Source of the DNA: Saprospiraceae bacterium
GTDB taxonomy: Bacteria > Bacteroidota > Bacteroidia > Chitinophagales > Saprospiraceae
Reading direction: 5' to 3'
Assembly: GCA_030729925.1 (NCBI GenBank)
Contig: JANQWK010000016.1
Span: 1-64,000, forward strand
Length of the DNA: 64,000 bases
The notes under the pieces are model-generated. The model was not told where the DNA came from. It worked only from the letters and a program-made list of their open reading frames with translations, and made no database searches. Shown piece after piece: positions 33,729 through 43,699 of the stretch. A program made the translations under genes and the position numbers. Within the stretch, counting starts at the first letter, position 1, and each line of letters begins with the position of its first letter.

Positions 33729-34624
33729 CAGCATATCATCAGCCGGTATTGTTGTTGGAAAGTATAGAGGCATTGGACATTGACCCTCGTGGTCTTTATG
33801 TAGATGTTACTTTTGGCGGTGGTGGGCATTCTCGGGAGATCGTATCGCGTTTGGAGGTTCCTGGAAAATTGTTTGCTTTTGATCAGGATGAGGAGGCTGT
33901 TGGGAATGTTTGGGAGGATCCTCGGCTGGATTTCATTCCGTCCAATTTTCGATATTTACAGCGTTTTTTGCGCTTGCGCGGAGCGGATCAAGTGAATGGT
34001 ATTTTAGCGGATCTTGGGGTTTCTTCCCATCAGTTTGACGCAGGAGAGCGGGGTTTTTCTTATCGGTTTGATGCCATGTTGGACATGCGCATGAACGCCA
34101 GGGAGGGGAGAACGGCGGCCGACCTGCTGAACGATTTGGATGAGGGGGAACTTCAGCGAATTTTTGGTACTTATGGGGAGGTTCGCAATGCAAAAACGCT
34201 TGCGCAGGCTGTCGTGGCGAGGCGTAATCGGCTTCCGTTTTTGCGCATATCCGACCTGACGACCTTGTTGGAGGGATTGGCGAAGGGAAACCGCATGCGT
34301 TATTTTTCGCAGGTTTTTCAGGCGCTTCGGATGGAGGTCAACCAGGAGTTGGATGCGCTGGAGGATTTTCTGGTTCAGGCGCAGCGGGTTTTGAAGCCGG
34401 GGGGGCGTTTGGTGGTGATCACGTATCATTCGCTGGAAGACCGGATGGTCAAAAATTTTTTTAAAACGGGTAATGTGCGCGGGGAATTGGAGCAGGATTT
34501 TTATGGCAACATTAACCGTCCTTTTCAGGTACTGACCAAAAAACCGGTTTTGCCTTCGGCAGAAGAGATTGCCGTGAATCCACGGGCGCGGAGCGCCAAA
34601 TTGAGAGTAGCAGAGAAAGTATAA
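33725..34624 (+). CDS. rsmH: 16S rRNA (cytosine-1402-N4)-methyltransferase
   Basis: SAM-dependent methyltransferase of 299 residues that N4-methylates C1402 of 16S rRNA. The SAM-binding signature VDVTFGGGGHSREI is at about 27-40. The central insert carries FDAGERGFSYRFDAMLDMRM, and the second conserved stretch KPGGRLVVITYHSLEDRMVK is near 220. Length is normal. Translation is coupled to mraZ through a 4-nt overlap, the usual position at the head of dcw clusters. Confidence 0.97.
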   Translation: MTAYHQPVLLLESIEALDIDPRGLYVDVTFGGGGHSREIVSRLEVPGKLFAFDQDEEAVGNVWEDPRLDFIPSNFRYLQRFLRLRGADQVNGILADLGVSSHQFDAGERGFSYRFDAMLDMRMNAREGRTAADLLNDLDEGELQRIFGTYGEVRNAKTLAQAVVARRNRLPFLRISDLTTLLEGLAKGNRMRYFSQVFQALRMEVNQELDALEDFLVQAQRVLKPGGRLVVITYHSLEDRMVKNFFKTGNVRGELEQDFYGNINRPFQVLTKKPVLPSAEEIAVNPRARSAKLRVAEKV

Positions 34625-34643
34625 TCCTACATACAACGAGGCA

Positions 34644-34958
34644 ATGGGAAAACCAAAAAACAAACTTGTGCTGGCAGACATGGGGACACTTGCAGTGGAG
34701 TGGGTGCTCAAAAACCTGACATTTACAGTGTTTCTCGGCTTTCTGGCCATTATTTACATTGCCAATGCGCATTTTGCAGAGAAAAATATCCGGGAAATCC
34801 AGGTGTTACAGCGGGATTTGAAGGATTTGCGCTGGTATTACAAGTCGTTGCTTTCCGAAAATATGTACAACAGCAAACAGTCGGTTGTGGCCGATAAGGT
34901 AGCCCAGGACGGGTTGCGACCTACAGATACCGATAGTTATATCCTTTCATCCGAATAA
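34644..34958 (+). CDS. ftsL: FtsL-like division protein
   Basis: A 104-residue bitopic protein. A cytoplasmic N-terminus is followed by one transmembrane helix (about 25-45, FTVFLGFLAIIYIANAHF) and a heptad-like coiled coil (about 48-75, KNIREIQVLQRDLKDLRWYY). Sequence conservation in FtsL is low, so the call rests on size, topology and its place between rsmH and ftsI. It would form the FtsQLB-like complex with the ftsQ product. Confidence 0.85.
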   Translation: MGKPKNKLVLADMGTLAVEWVLKNLTFTVFLGFLAIIYIANAHFAEKNIREIQVLQRDLKDLRWYYKSLLSENMYNSKQSVVADKVAQDGLRPTDTDSYILSSE

Positions 34959-34968
34959 TGGTCAGGGT

Positions 34969-37134
34969 ATGCAGGTGAAAAATGAAGTGCTATCCCGGGT
35001 TTATGTGCTGCTTTTTGGCGTCATTTTGCCAATGGCGGCTGTATTGTTTTACCGAACGGTGGATATTGCTGTTATCCAGGGGGAAAAATGGCGGGAGCGC
35101 GGTAAGGATCTGTACATTGCACCACGACCGGTGGAGGCGGAGCGGGGCAACATCATGGCCCGCGACGGGAGTTTGCTGGCTACGTCTATTCCCTATTTCG
35201 ATATCTATATGGATCCCAATTCTACCGGGATGTCGGAGGCAGATTTTTTGAAAAATCTCGATACGCTCTCGCATTGTATTGCTACTTATGTGGACAACAA
35301 TTTTACCCCCGGGGGATTCCGGGAGTTTATCCTGCAAAAGCGGGTGGAAGGTGCGCGGTATGTGCCCATAAAAAGGAAGGCGACGTATTTGCAGAAAAAG
35401 CAGATAGAGGAGTTTCCTTTGTTTAATTTGGGACAGATGCGTGGGGGATTTATTGCCCGCAAATTGAGCGAGCGGGTGAGGCCTTTTGGCTTGCTGGCAC
35501 TCCGAACGGTGGGGTATGTGCGCGATGGCCGCAAAATAGGTCTTGAGGGTAGTTTTGATGAAATCCTTGGCGGACAGCCCGGTCAGCAGTTCATGCTTCG
35601 GGTGGATCCCCAGCAGGATATCTGGATCCCAACTGAGGATTTGCTGGAGATAGAGCCGGAAAGCGGTTCGGATATTGTGACTACGATTGATATCAATATC
35701 CAGGATGTGACAGAGCGTGCGCTGATGCGCGCCCTGAATGCCCACGGTGCGGATTGGGGCACGGCGATCGTGATGGAGGTGAAAACAGGGGCGATTGCGG
35801 CAATTGCAAATCTCCGTCGCCTGGATACAGAGGGTGGCCCCGGATATTACGAAGCCTATAACGATGCGATTGCCTCCGCAACGGAACCGGGTTCTACGTT
35901 CAAGCTGGCGACCATGATGGCTTTGATGGAAGATGGTTTTGTACAACTCGAGGACACGATTCCCATTTTTAAGGGTCGCACCGAGTTTTACAAACTCCCC
36001 TTGGAAGATTCTAATCCGCTGAGTTTCAAAATTGATTCCACCAGTATTCGCAATGTATTTGCGATGTCTTCCAATGTGGGCATGGCAACGCTGATAGATC
36101 GCCACTACGGTACCAAGACGATTCGCAATAAAAATAAAGGGCCTGAGTTTTTTATTGACAAATTGAAACAGTTCAATTTACATTTGCCTTCGAATATCGA
36201 AATAGAGGGCGAAGCTCCGCCTTTTATCAAGGAAGCGAACAGCAGGGAAGATGGATGGAGCGGTACCACGCTACCCTGGATGGCGATGGGCTATGAGTTG
36301 TTGCTGACGCCCCTTCAGATCCTGAATTTTTTTAATGCGGTGGCCAATGATGGGAAAATGATGAAACCCTACCTGGTACAGGAGATCCAGCAGTTGGGGG
36401 AGACGCAGCGGGTGTTCAAACCCACTGTGGTGAAGCGCAATATCGCTTCTGCACAGACGATTGACCGGGCGCGGGAATTGTTGTTGGAAGTGGTTGAAAA
36501 TGAATGGGGTACTGCCAATAAATTGCGTACTTCGGCCTATAAATTTGCCGGAAAAACGGGGACGTCCCAGATCAATTACCAGCGTACGACCAATAAAAAC
36601 AGGGTGGGGGGCTACCAGGCCTCTTTTGCAGGCTATTTTCCTGCCGATGCACCGAAATACTCTTGTATCGTGGTGATTAACAATCCCCGGCAGCGGGGTT
36701 TTTATGGGGCGGAGGTGGCTGGTCCGGTATTCCGTGAGATCGCGGATTTTTGCATGAAGAGCAGGTTGGAGTTCAGGCCTTTATTGGATACGCTTACGAT
36801 TGCCTCGGCTTCGGTCAAGTTGCCGGACGGGGTGATTGGGGAGCAGACGGATGTGCGCAAAATCTTGAAGCAATTGGATGTAAAGACTTATGGGAATCCG
36901 GGGACGGAGTTTTTGGTGACGGAGGTGCGCAATGATAGTTTGTTGTTGGAGCGCAGGTCGGTTCCCGGTGATGTCGTACCCAGTGTAGTGGGGATGGGCT
37001 TGCGCGATGCGTTGTTTATCTTGGAAAACAGAGGCTTGCGGGTGGAGGTAGAGGGCAGCGGAAAGGTGGTGCTGCAGTCGGTAAAGGCGGGGACTCCGGT
37101 GAGGGGGCAAACGGTCAGACTAACTTTGGGTTAA
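34969..37134 (+). CDS. ftsI: Division transpeptidase PBP (FtsI/PBP3 type) with PASTA domain
   Basis: Class B penicillin-binding protein of 721 residues that cross-links septal peptidoglycan in the periplasm. There is one N-terminal membrane anchor (about 10-28), a pedestal domain with the ERGNIMARDGSLLATS motif, and a transpeptidase domain with the active serine S309 in STFK, SSN near 365 and KTGTSQ near 530. A single C-terminal PASTA domain covers about 665-721 (VVPSVVGMGLRDAL). E. coli FtsI has no PASTA domain; its presence here is like SpoVD/PBP2x. It lies 10 nt after ftsL. Confidence 0.95.
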   Translation: MQVKNEVLSRVYVLLFGVILPMAAVLFYRTVDIAVIQGEKWRERGKDLYIAPRPVEAERGNIMARDGSLLATSIPYFDIYMDPNSTGMSEADFLKNLDTLSHCIATYVDNNFTPGGFREFILQKRVEGARYVPIKRKATYLQKKQIEEFPLFNLGQMRGGFIARKLSERVRPFGLLALRTVGYVRDGRKIGLEGSFDEILGGQPGQQFMLRVDPQQDIWIPTEDLLEIEPESGSDIVTTIDINIQDVTERALMRALNAHGADWGTAIVMEVKTGAIAAIANLRRLDTEGGPGYYEAYNDAIASATEPGSTFKLATMMALMEDGFVQLEDTIPIFKGRTEFYKLPLEDSNPLSFKIDSTSIRNVFAMSSNVGMATLIDRHYGTKTIRNKNKGPEFFIDKLKQFNLHLPSNIEIEGEAPPFIKEANSREDGWSGTTLPWMAMGYELLLTPLQILNFFNAVANDGKMMKPYLVQEIQQLGETQRVFKPTVVKRNIASAQTIDRARELLLEVVENEWGTANKLRTSAYKFAGKTGTSQINYQRTTNKNRVGGYQASFAGYFPADAPKYSCIVVINNPRQRGFYGAEVAGPVFREIADFCMKSRLEFRPLLDTLTIASASVKLPDGVIGEQTDVRKILKQLDVKTYGNPGTEFLVTEVRNDSLLLERRSVPGDVVPSVVGMGLRDALFILENRGLRVEVEGSGKVVLQSVKAGTPVRGQTVRLTLG

Positions 37135-37148
37135 ATAAACATCAGGCT

Positions 37149-38621
37149 ATGTTGCTGAGCGATTTATTATTGGCTGTACGGGACTACGAACTTTCAGGTG
37201 CTGAAGGGGTCTGGGTAGAGGATATGACCCTGGACTCGCGCGAGGTGCGCAGTGGGAGTTTGTTTGCTGCGCTGCGGGGCACCCAAACGGACGGTCATGC
37301 GTATCTCGATCAGGCGATCGCGCGGGGTGCTTCGGTGTTGTTGGTAGAGGAATACCCCGATGGGCAGTTACCAGAGGGATTGAGTGTGGTGCGGGTACCG
37401 GACAGTGCCAGGGCTTTGGGCTTGCTGGCCAATCATTTTTTTGGTCGCCCTTCGGAAAAAATGGCCTTGGTGGGGATTACAGGTACGAATGGGAAAACGA
37501 GTACGGCCACGCTGCTGTATCGTTTGTTCCAAGGGCTGGGCTATGTATGTGGGTTGTTGTCCACGGTTGAAAACAGGATAGACGAAGAGGTATTGGCTGC
37601 TTCGCACACGACACCTGACGCCATACAGCTCAACCGCTTGCTGGCTCAGATGCTGGAGCGGGGCTGTTCGTATGTATTTATGGAAGTGAGTTCGCATGCG
37701 ATCCACCAGCAGCGCGTTGCGGGGCTGAAGTTTCGGGTAGGTATTTTTTCCAATATTACCCACGACCATCTGGATTACCATGGAACGTTCCAGCAGTACA
37801 TTCTGGCGAAGAAGGCTTTTTTCGATGAACTTCCGGGGGATGCGACGGCTTTGATCAATCTGGATGACAAGCGTGGGCGGGTAATGGTTCAGAATACAGC
37901 TGCCCGGGTGATGACCTATAGCCTGCAGCAGCCGGCCGATTTCAAGGGTCGTCTGCTGGAGAACAGTTTGGAGGGTTTGCAATTAGAGATCAACGGTATA
38001 GCATTTTACAGTCGGTTGATTGGGCGCTTCAATGCCCACAATTTATTGGCTGCGTATGCTTGTGGCAGTGTGTTGGGGGAAGCTTCAGCTGAGCTGCTCC
38101 GGGTATTGAGTGGACTGATGCCTCCGGAGGGTCGGTTCGATCATGTTCAGGGTGGAGCGGGCATAACGGGGATTGTGGATTATGCGCATACGCCGGACGC
38201 GCTGGAGAAGGTATTAGAAACCTTGTGTAGCCTCAAGCCTGCCGGTAGCCGGATCATCGTAGTGGTGGGGTGTGGAGGAGACCGAGACCGGGCCAAGCGA
38301 CCGGTAATGGCCAAGTTGGCGGTTACCTTGGGCGATCAGGCAATTTTGACCTCGGACAATCCCCGGACAGAAGATCCGGAAGCTATTTTGGAAGAAATGG
38401 CCACAGGAATCCCTGAGGATATGGTGTCGAAAGTGTTGTCCATTACGAACCGAAAGCAGGCGATTGAGGCGGCGGTTCGATTGGCCGGTCGGAAAGACAT
38501 TATCCTCGTAGCGGGAAAGGGACATGAAAAATACCAGGAAATCAAAGGACAAAGATTTCCTTTTGACGATAAGGCAATTTTGCAGGAAGCGCTCAAACTC
38601 AAATCCGGCTATGTTAATTGA
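37149..38621 (+). CDS. murE: UDP-MurNAc-L-Ala-D-Glu: meso-diaminopimelate ligase
   Basis: Mur ligase of 490 residues adding the third stem-peptide residue in the cytoplasm. The ATP-binding loop is [15 protein letters not shown] (about 111-125), and the central domain has [14 protein letters not shown]. The DNPR motif at 403-406 marks enzymes that add meso-diaminopimelate rather than lysine, so mDAP-type peptidoglycan is predicted. The end overlaps mraY by 11 nt. No murF follows, as usual in Bacteroidota clusters. Confidence 0.96.
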   Translation: MLLSDLLLAVRDYELSGAEGVWVEDMTLDSREVRSGSLFAALRGTQTDGHAYLDQAIARGASVLLVEEYPDGQLPEGLSVVRVPDSARALGLLANHFFGRPSEKMALVGITGTNGKTSTATLLYRLFQGLGYVCGLLSTVENRIDEEVLAASHTTPDAIQLNRLLAQMLERGCSYVFMEVSSHAIHQQRVAGLKFRVGIFSNITHDHLDYHGTFQQYILAKKAFFDELPGDATALINLDDKRGRVMVQNTAARVMTYSLQQPADFKGRLLENSLEGLQLEINGIAFYSRLIGRFNAHNLLAAYACGSVLGEASAELLRVLSGLMPPEGRFDHVQGGAGITGIVDYAHTPDALEKVLETLCSLKPAGSRIIVVVGCGGDRDRAKRPVMAKLAVTLGDQAILTSDNPRTEDPEAILEEMATGIPEDMVSKVLSITNRKQAIEAAVRLAGRKDIILVAGKGHEKYQEIKGQRFPFDDKAILQEALKLKSGYVN

Positions 38622-39867
38622 TTTATTTGAATGGCTTACAAAAAACGTTGGGAAGTTTCCCGGTTCGGGTTTGTGGCAGTACCTGACCTTCCGGGCGGGG
38701 TTGGCGGTGATATTATCGCTGATCATCTCCATGGTTTTGGGCGGAAAGATTATTGCCTTGTTGCGCCGAAAGCAGATTGGCGAAACCGTGCGTGACCTCG
38801 GGCTGGCCGGACAGTCTGAAAAAGCAGGAACGCCTACCATGGGCGGGGTGATCATCATCGTAGCGATTTTGGTGCCTACGCTGCTGGTCGCGAAGTTGAG
38901 CAACATCTATATCCTGCTGATGATCACGGCTACGCTATGGATGGGATTGATTGGTTTTGCCGACGACTATATCAAGGTGTTTAAGAAAAACAAGAAGGGG
39001 CTAAGTGGATGGTTTAAGATTTTGGGGCAAGTGGGACTGGGCTTATTGATTGGACTGGCAATGGTTTTTCACCAGGATATTTATGTGCGGATTCCGTCGG
39101 ATGCCGCAGCGGAGCTAAAGCTGGCCGACTGGCAGCGGGTGGAACATACCTCGGTGGAACTGCCTGCCGATCGGGCAGACTATCAGGTACTGGTGACCAA
39201 TGTTCCCTTTTTGAAAAACAACTGGCTGGACTATTCCCGGCTTTTACCGATAGGTGGCGAATCCTTGCAAGAGGTCATTGGAAGGGTGTTGTTTGTGCTC
39301 ATCGTCATTTTTATCATCACAGCAGTGTCCAATGCAGCCAACCTGACAGATGGGTTGGACGGTCTGGCCACGGGCGTATCGGGAATTATCGCCTTTACGC
39401 TGGGGATATTTGCCTATGTATCGGGCAATGCGATCACGGCTAATTATCTCAACATCTTGCACGTACCGGGTGCGGGAGAATTGCTGATCTATGCCGCGAG
39501 TCTTACGGGAGCGTGTCTGGGTTTTTTGTGGTACAACTCTTACCCTGCAAAAGTCTTTATGGGCGACACGGGTAGTCTCACGCTTGGGGGCATCATTGCT
39601 GCGCTTGCGATTGTATTGAGGAAGGAGCTGTTGATACCGGTATTGTGTGGTATTTTTTTGGTAGAGAGCTTATCTGTGATTTTGCAGGTAGGCTACTTCA
39701 AATACACCAAGAAGAAATATGGAGAAGGGCGCCGTTTGTTTAGGATGTCGCCTTTGCATCACCACTATCAGAAATTGGGGATGCACGAAGCCAAAATCGT
39801 TGCGCGGTTTTGGATCATTGGAATACTGTTGGCTGTAGTGACTATCATAACCTTAAAAATTAGATAA
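38611..39867 (+). CDS. mraY: Phospho-MurNAc-pentapeptide transferase
   Basis: Inner-membrane enzyme of 418 residues that makes lipid I from UDP-MurNAc-pentapeptide and undecaprenyl phosphate. Motifs [46 protein letters not shown] and [12 protein letters not shown] are all intact. The protein is about 55 residues longer than E. coli MraY because of an insert of about 70 residues (about 150-220, rich in charged residues) after the HQDIYVR segment, probably periplasmic. The start at 38611 ([10 protein letters not shown]) overlaps murE by 11 nt; an earlier in-frame ATG at 38524 lies deep in murE and is rejected. Confidence 0.95.
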   Translation: MLIDLFEWLTKNVGKFPGSGLWQYLTFRAGLAVILSLIISMVLGGKIIALLRRKQIGETVRDLGLAGQSEKAGTPTMGGVIIIVAILVPTLLVAKLSNIYILLMITATLWMGLIGFADDYIKVFKKNKKGLSGWFKILGQVGLGLLIGLAMVFHQDIYVRIPSDAAAELKLADWQRVEHTSVELPADRADYQVLVTNVPFLKNNWLDYSRLLPIGGESLQEVIGRVLFVLIVIFIITAVSNAANLTDGLDGLATGVSGIIAFTLGIFAYVSGNAITANYLNILHVPGAGELLIYAASLTGACLGFLWYNSYPAKVFMGDTGSLTLGGIIAALAIVLRKELLIPVLCGIFLVESLSVILQVGYFKYTKKKYGEGRRLFRMSPLHHHYQKLGMHEAKIVARFWIIGILLAVVTIITLKIR

Positions 39868-39872
39868 AGAAG

Positions 39873-41198
39873 TTGAAAGTTGTCGTATTGGGATCGGGAG
39901 AAAGTGGTACCGGAGCGGCTTTATTGGCAGCCAGCAAGGGCTATGCCGTGTGGGTGAGTGAGGCGGGGGAGATAGGAGCGGCCAACCGCGACCATTTGCT
40001 GGCTGCCGGGATTCCTTTTGAGGAAGGGGGGCATACGCTGGATCGCATGCGGGATGCGGAGGTGGTGATCAAGAGTCCGGGGATTCCCGACCGCGCGCCC
40101 ATTGTGGAAGCGCTCAAATCGCTGGGGATACCTGTCATTGGGGAGATCGAGTTTGCCTACCGCCATTTGCCTGAGGGAGCTAAGATCATTGGGATCACAG
40201 GAAGCAATGGAAAAACGACGACAACCCTGCTGACTTATCATTTGTTGCTGGAGGCTGGAGTGGATGTAGCTTTGGGGGGCAATGTAGGGCGCAGTTTTGC
40301 AGCTTTGCTGCTGGAGCGGCCTTACGCGTGGTATGTATTGGAGCTGAGTAGTTTTCAGTTGGATGGCATCCATACCTTTCGGTCGGACATTGGCATGTTG
40401 CTCAATGTATCGCCGGATCATTTGGATCGGTACGATTACCAGATGGACTTATATGTGGCCTCCAAATTTAGGGTAGTCCTCAATATGGGCACTTCGGGGG
40501 TATGTTTGTTTAACGGCGGTGATCCGGTCTTGCAATCGTTTATTCAGGCGGGCGATTGGCAGCACAGCTGGGAAGCCATAGGGGATGATGTCTCTGATGG
40601 CGAGGATCTACATGCCGGAGGAGCGACCTTCCGTTTGCGCAATCCCATGCTTCAAGGGCGGCACAATCGGATGAATGCTTTATTTGCCATTCGGGCGGCG
40701 CAGATACTGGGATTGTCTCGGGATGTGATCCAGCGGGGTTTGGAAACTTTTGTCAACCATCCGCACCGTTTGGAGCCGATAGGAACGATTGACGGCATAT
40801 CCTTTATCAACGACAGCAAGGCCACCAATACGGATGCGGTGGGGTATGCGCTGGATGCGATGAAAGCTCCGGTGGTATGGATTGTAGGTGGGCAGGACAA
40901 GGGAAATGACTATATGCCTTTGCTTCCCCTGGTTCGGGAAAAAGTAAAGGCTATTATTTGCATGGGCATAGACAACCGCCCCATTTTGGAGGCTTTTGGA
41001 GCTTTGGGTAAACCCATGGAAGAAGTGAGGTCGGCGGCAGCTGCGGTAGAAGTTGCTTATCGCATGGCCTCGTCGGGAGATGTGGTATTGTTATCGCCGG
41101 CCTGTGCCAGTTTTGACTTATTTAAAAACTACCTGGATCGGGGCGAACAGTTTCGGTTTGCAGTCAAGGAGTTAGCCAAAAGAAGCGGGCAAGTGTAA
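39873..41198 (+). CDS. murD: UDP-MurNAc-L-alanine: D-glutamate ligase
   Basis: Mur ligase of 441 residues adding D-glutamate in the cytoplasm. The N-terminal Rossmann strand VVVLGSGESGTGAALLA starts immediately at the TTG codon at 39873; there is no ATG or GTG that would keep this strand, so a TTG start is chosen. ATP loop GITGSNGKTTTTLLTYH is near 107-123. NDSKATNTDAV near 312 is the conserved C-terminal-domain motif. It lies 5 nt after mraY, so it is probably translated by coupling. Confidence 0.94.
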   Translation: MKVVVLGSGESGTGAALLAASKGYAVWVSEAGEIGAANRDHLLAAGIPFEEGGHTLDRMRDAEVVIKSPGIPDRAPIVEALKSLGIPVIGEIEFAYRHLPEGAKIIGITGSNGKTTTTLLTYHLLLEAGVDVALGGNVGRSFAALLLERPYAWYVLELSSFQLDGIHTFRSDIGMLLNVSPDHLDRYDYQMDLYVASKFRVVLNMGTSGVCLFNGGDPVLQSFIQAGDWQHSWEAIGDDVSDGEDLHAGGATFRLRNPMLQGRHNRMNALFAIRAAQILGLSRDVIQRGLETFVNHPHRLEPIGTIDGISFINDSKATNTDAVGYALDAMKAPVVWIVGGQDKGNDYMPLLPLVREKVKAIICMGIDNRPILEAFGALGKPMEEVRSAAAAVEVAYRMASSGDVVLLSPACASFDLFKNYLDRGEQFRFAVKELAKRSGQV

Positions 41199-41220
41199 AG
41201 AATCATAAAAAGCGGAAAAC

Positions 41221-42354
41221 ATGTCATTAGGTGCGAGAATTTCGGCGGAATTAAGGGGCGATCGGGCAATCTGGGCGATTGTGCTGATCCTGTCTTTATT
41301 TTCGGTACTGGCGGTCTATAGTTCTACCGGCACCTTAGCCTATCGGGTCAACGGAGGAAACACAGAATCCTACCTGTTCAAGCATGCTCTGATCATCGTT
41401 GGCGGTCTGCTGTTTACTTACATGAGTTACCTGCTGCACTATATGCGCTTCAACCGCTGGGCGCCCTACTTGGTGCTCTTTTCCATCCCTATGTTGACTT
41501 ACACCGTTTTCTTTGGAGCCGACATCAATGATGCCCGCAGGTGGATTGAAGTTCCCTTTATTGGAATAACCTTTCAGACCTCCGATTTTGCCAAGCTGGC
41601 TCTGATCACCTATATTGCACGCATGATCTCCGCCCGGCAAGACTATATCAAGGACTTCAACAGCACCTTTGTGCCGATCATTGTGCCGGTATTGCTCATT
41701 TGTGGATTGATCGCTCCGGCGGATTTATCTACGGCCATCCTGTTGTTTATTACCTCCCTGATCATGATGTTTATTGGAAGGGTGGACACCCGATACATCC
41801 TGCTCTTACTATTTTTGGGGGTAGTTGTTTTTTCCTTTTTGGTCACCATTGGGCGCTTTTTCCCCGACTTTGTGCGGGTGGACACCTGGACTTCGCGGGT
41901 AAGTGACTTTGTCGAAAGTCCTGAAGGGGGATACCAAATTCAGCAAGCCAAAATAGCTATAGCCAATGGCAATATCTTTGGTCTGGGGCCGGGTAACAGC
42001 ATCCAGCGCAATTTCTTGCCCTCTCCGTATGCGGATTTTATCTATGCCATCATTTGTGAGGAATATGGCATCTTTGGGGGCTTTGCCATTATATTATTGT
42101 ATCTGTTTTTATTTTTCAGGGTCACCCGGCTGATCACCAAAAGTCCCAAGGCTTTCGGGGCAATGCTCGTGATGGGACTTAGTGTGAGTCTGATCTTGCA
42201 GGCATTCACCAACATTGCAGTATCCTTGCATTTGGTTCCGGTAACAGGCATTACCCTGCCGCTTGTGAGCATGGGCGGAACGTCTGTATTGTTTACCTGT
42301 ATTTCGTTTGGTATGATCCTGAGTGTGAGTAAATATATTGAATCATTAGAATAA
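41221..42354 (+). CDS. ftsW: Septal peptidoglycan polymerase FtsW (SEDS family)
   Basis: Polytopic inner-membrane protein of 377 residues with about ten transmembrane helices, the lipid II polymerase that works with FtsI. Recognisable stretches are DARRWIEVPF (about 101-110), FQTSDFAKLALI, PADLSTAILL near 165, the GLGPGNSIQRNFLP loop near 259, FIYAIICEEYGIFGG, and the C-terminal LPLVSMGGTSVLFTC. Length is typical for FtsW/RodA, and the position between murD and murG indicates FtsW. The 22-nt gap after murD ends with AAAGCGGAAAAC before the ATG. Confidence 0.94.
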   Translation: MSLGARISAELRGDRAIWAIVLILSLFSVLAVYSSTGTLAYRVNGGNTESYLFKHALIIVGGLLFTYMSYLLHYMRFNRWAPYLVLFSIPMLTYTVFFGADINDARRWIEVPFIGITFQTSDFAKLALITYIARMISARQDYIKDFNSTFVPIIVPVLLICGLIAPADLSTAILLFITSLIMMFIGRVDTRYILLLLFLGVVVFSFLVTIGRFFPDFVRVDTWTSRVSDFVESPEGGYQIQQAKIAIANGNIFGLGPGNSIQRNFLPSPYADFIYAIICEEYGIFGGFAIILLYLFLFFRVTRLITKSPKAFGAMLVMGLSVSLILQAFTNIAVSLHLVPVTGITLPLVSMGGTSVLFTCISFGMILSVSKYIESLE

Positions 42355-42393
42355 CGTAAAAAATAAAAATAAAAGGGAATAAACAGGGAATTT

Positions 42394-42459
42394 GAATTTA
42401 ATTGTGTAATTTTAATAATTATCTATTAACACATTGTTAAGTCTTTAACAATTAAATTC
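42394..42459 (+). promoter_or_regulatory. Nested inverted repeats in the murG leader
   Basis: GAATTTAATTG (42394-42404) is a perfect complement of CAATTAAATTC (42449-42459), and TTGTTAA/TTAACAA form a small hairpin inside (about 42434-42450). This is the only gap above 200 nt within the cluster (42355-42568). It may be an attenuator, a processing site or an internal promoter region (TAATTTTA lies near 42407). Confidence 0.4.
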
Positions 42460-42568
42460 CCCTGATAACACCCTTTGTTAGGACAAATTCTATCCGAGCG
42501 CGTTGTACATCATTTTGAATAGGGATGATGCGCGATATTTGCCGGAATTACATAACAAAGGAAGGGGC

Positions 42569-43699
42569 ATGCAAGCACCACACGGTAAAACATTGAGGAT
42601 CATCATTAGTGGCGGGGGTACGGGAGGACATGTATTTCCTGCGATCGCTATTGCGGACGCGTTGCGTATCCGGGAACCCGGGGCGGAGATCTTGTTTGTC
42701 GGTGCGAAGGGCAAATTGGAGATGGAGAAGGTTCCTGCTGCGGGGTATCCGATAGAGGGTTTGTGGATCAGTGGGTTTCAGCGGAGTTTGAGTTTGCGCA
42801 ATTTGCTGTTTCCCGTCAAGCTTTTGCACAGTTTATGGAGATCCTGGCGGATCATTAGATCGTTTCGGCCTGATGTAGTGGTAGGTGTTGGGGGATATGC
42901 GAGTGGGCCTCTGTTGGAGATGGCGACGCGGCTGGGGGTACCGGCGGTGATACAGGAGCAGAATTCTTTTGCGGGGGTGACGAATCGTTTGCTGGGGAGA
43001 AAAGTGCAGCGGGTATGTGTAGCTTTTGAGGGGATGGAGCGGTTTTTTCCGGCAGACAAGGTCGTTGTAACGGGGAATCCGGTGAGAAAGCGGCTAAGAG
43101 CCGGGGCAGAGGGTTTACGTGAGGAAGCTTTGGCGCATTTTGGGTTGGACAAGTCCTGCAAGACCCTGTTGCTATTTGGAGGCAGTATGGGTGCGCGGAC
43201 GCTCAACCAGGCGATGGAAGCATCGCGGGAGGTGTTGGCCATGCGGGCGGATGTGCAGGTGATCTGGCAGATGGGCAAGATGTACAGCGAGGTTTACGGG
43301 CAAAGTGACACGGCGCGTTTGCCGCGAGTGCATGCCTTGGAATTTATAGATCGCATGGATCTGGCCTATGCGGCGGCGGACTTGGTGTTGTGCCGATCGG
43401 GGGCTTTGACGATAGCAGAACTTGCCCTATTGGGAAAGCCTGCGGTATTGGTGCCTTCTCCGGTAGTAACGGCGGATCACCAGACCAAGAACGCGATGGC
43501 TTTGGTGGAACGTGGAGCGGCGCGCCTGATTGCGGATGCCGATGCTGTGGCGGATTTGTTGCCCGAGGCATTGCGTTTGCTGGACGATGTGGCCGGGTTG
43601 GCTGCATTGCGGGAAGGGCTGAAGGCCTTTGCGAAGCCGGAGGCGGCGGATCGGATAGCGGATCTTATTGTTGAATTGGCGGAAAAACGTAAAGCATGA
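42569..43699 (+). CDS. murG: UDP-GlcNAc: undecaprenyl-PP-MurNAc-pentapeptide GlcNAc transferase
   Basis: Peripheral membrane glycosyltransferase (GT28) of 376 residues converting lipid I to lipid II. The first glycine-rich loop ISGGGTGGHVFPAIAIADAL is at about 11-30, the second GVGGYASGPLL near 100. The UDP-GlcNAc site includes LLFGGSMGARTLN near 195 and RSGALTIAELALLGKPAVLV near 275. The start at 42569 follows AAGGAAGGGGC; the frame also opens earlier at 42503 without support. It ends with a 4-nt overlap with murC. Confidence 0.95.
   Translation: MQAPHGKTLRIIISGGGTGGHVFPAIAIADALRIREPGAEILFVGAKGKLEMEKVPAAGYPIEGLWISGFQRSLSLRNLLFPVKLLHSLWRSWRIIRSFRPDVVVGVGGYASGPLLEMATRLGVPAVIQEQNSFAGVTNRLLGRKVQRVCVAFEGMERFFPADKVVVTGNPVRKRLRAGAEGLREEALAHFGLDKSCKTLLLFGGSMGARTLNQAMEASREVLAMRADVQVIWQMGKMYSEVYGQSDTARLPRVHALEFIDRMDLAYAAADLVLCRSGALTIAELALLGKPAVLVPSPVVTADHQTKNAMALVERGAARLIADADAVADLLPEALRLLDDVAGLAALREGLKAFAKPEAADRIADLIVELAEKRKA

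Noticed and set aside
38524-38610. Earlier in-frame mraY start inside murE
   Set aside because: It would add 29 charged residues not typical of MraY and a 98-nt overlap; 38611 gives the normal N-terminus.
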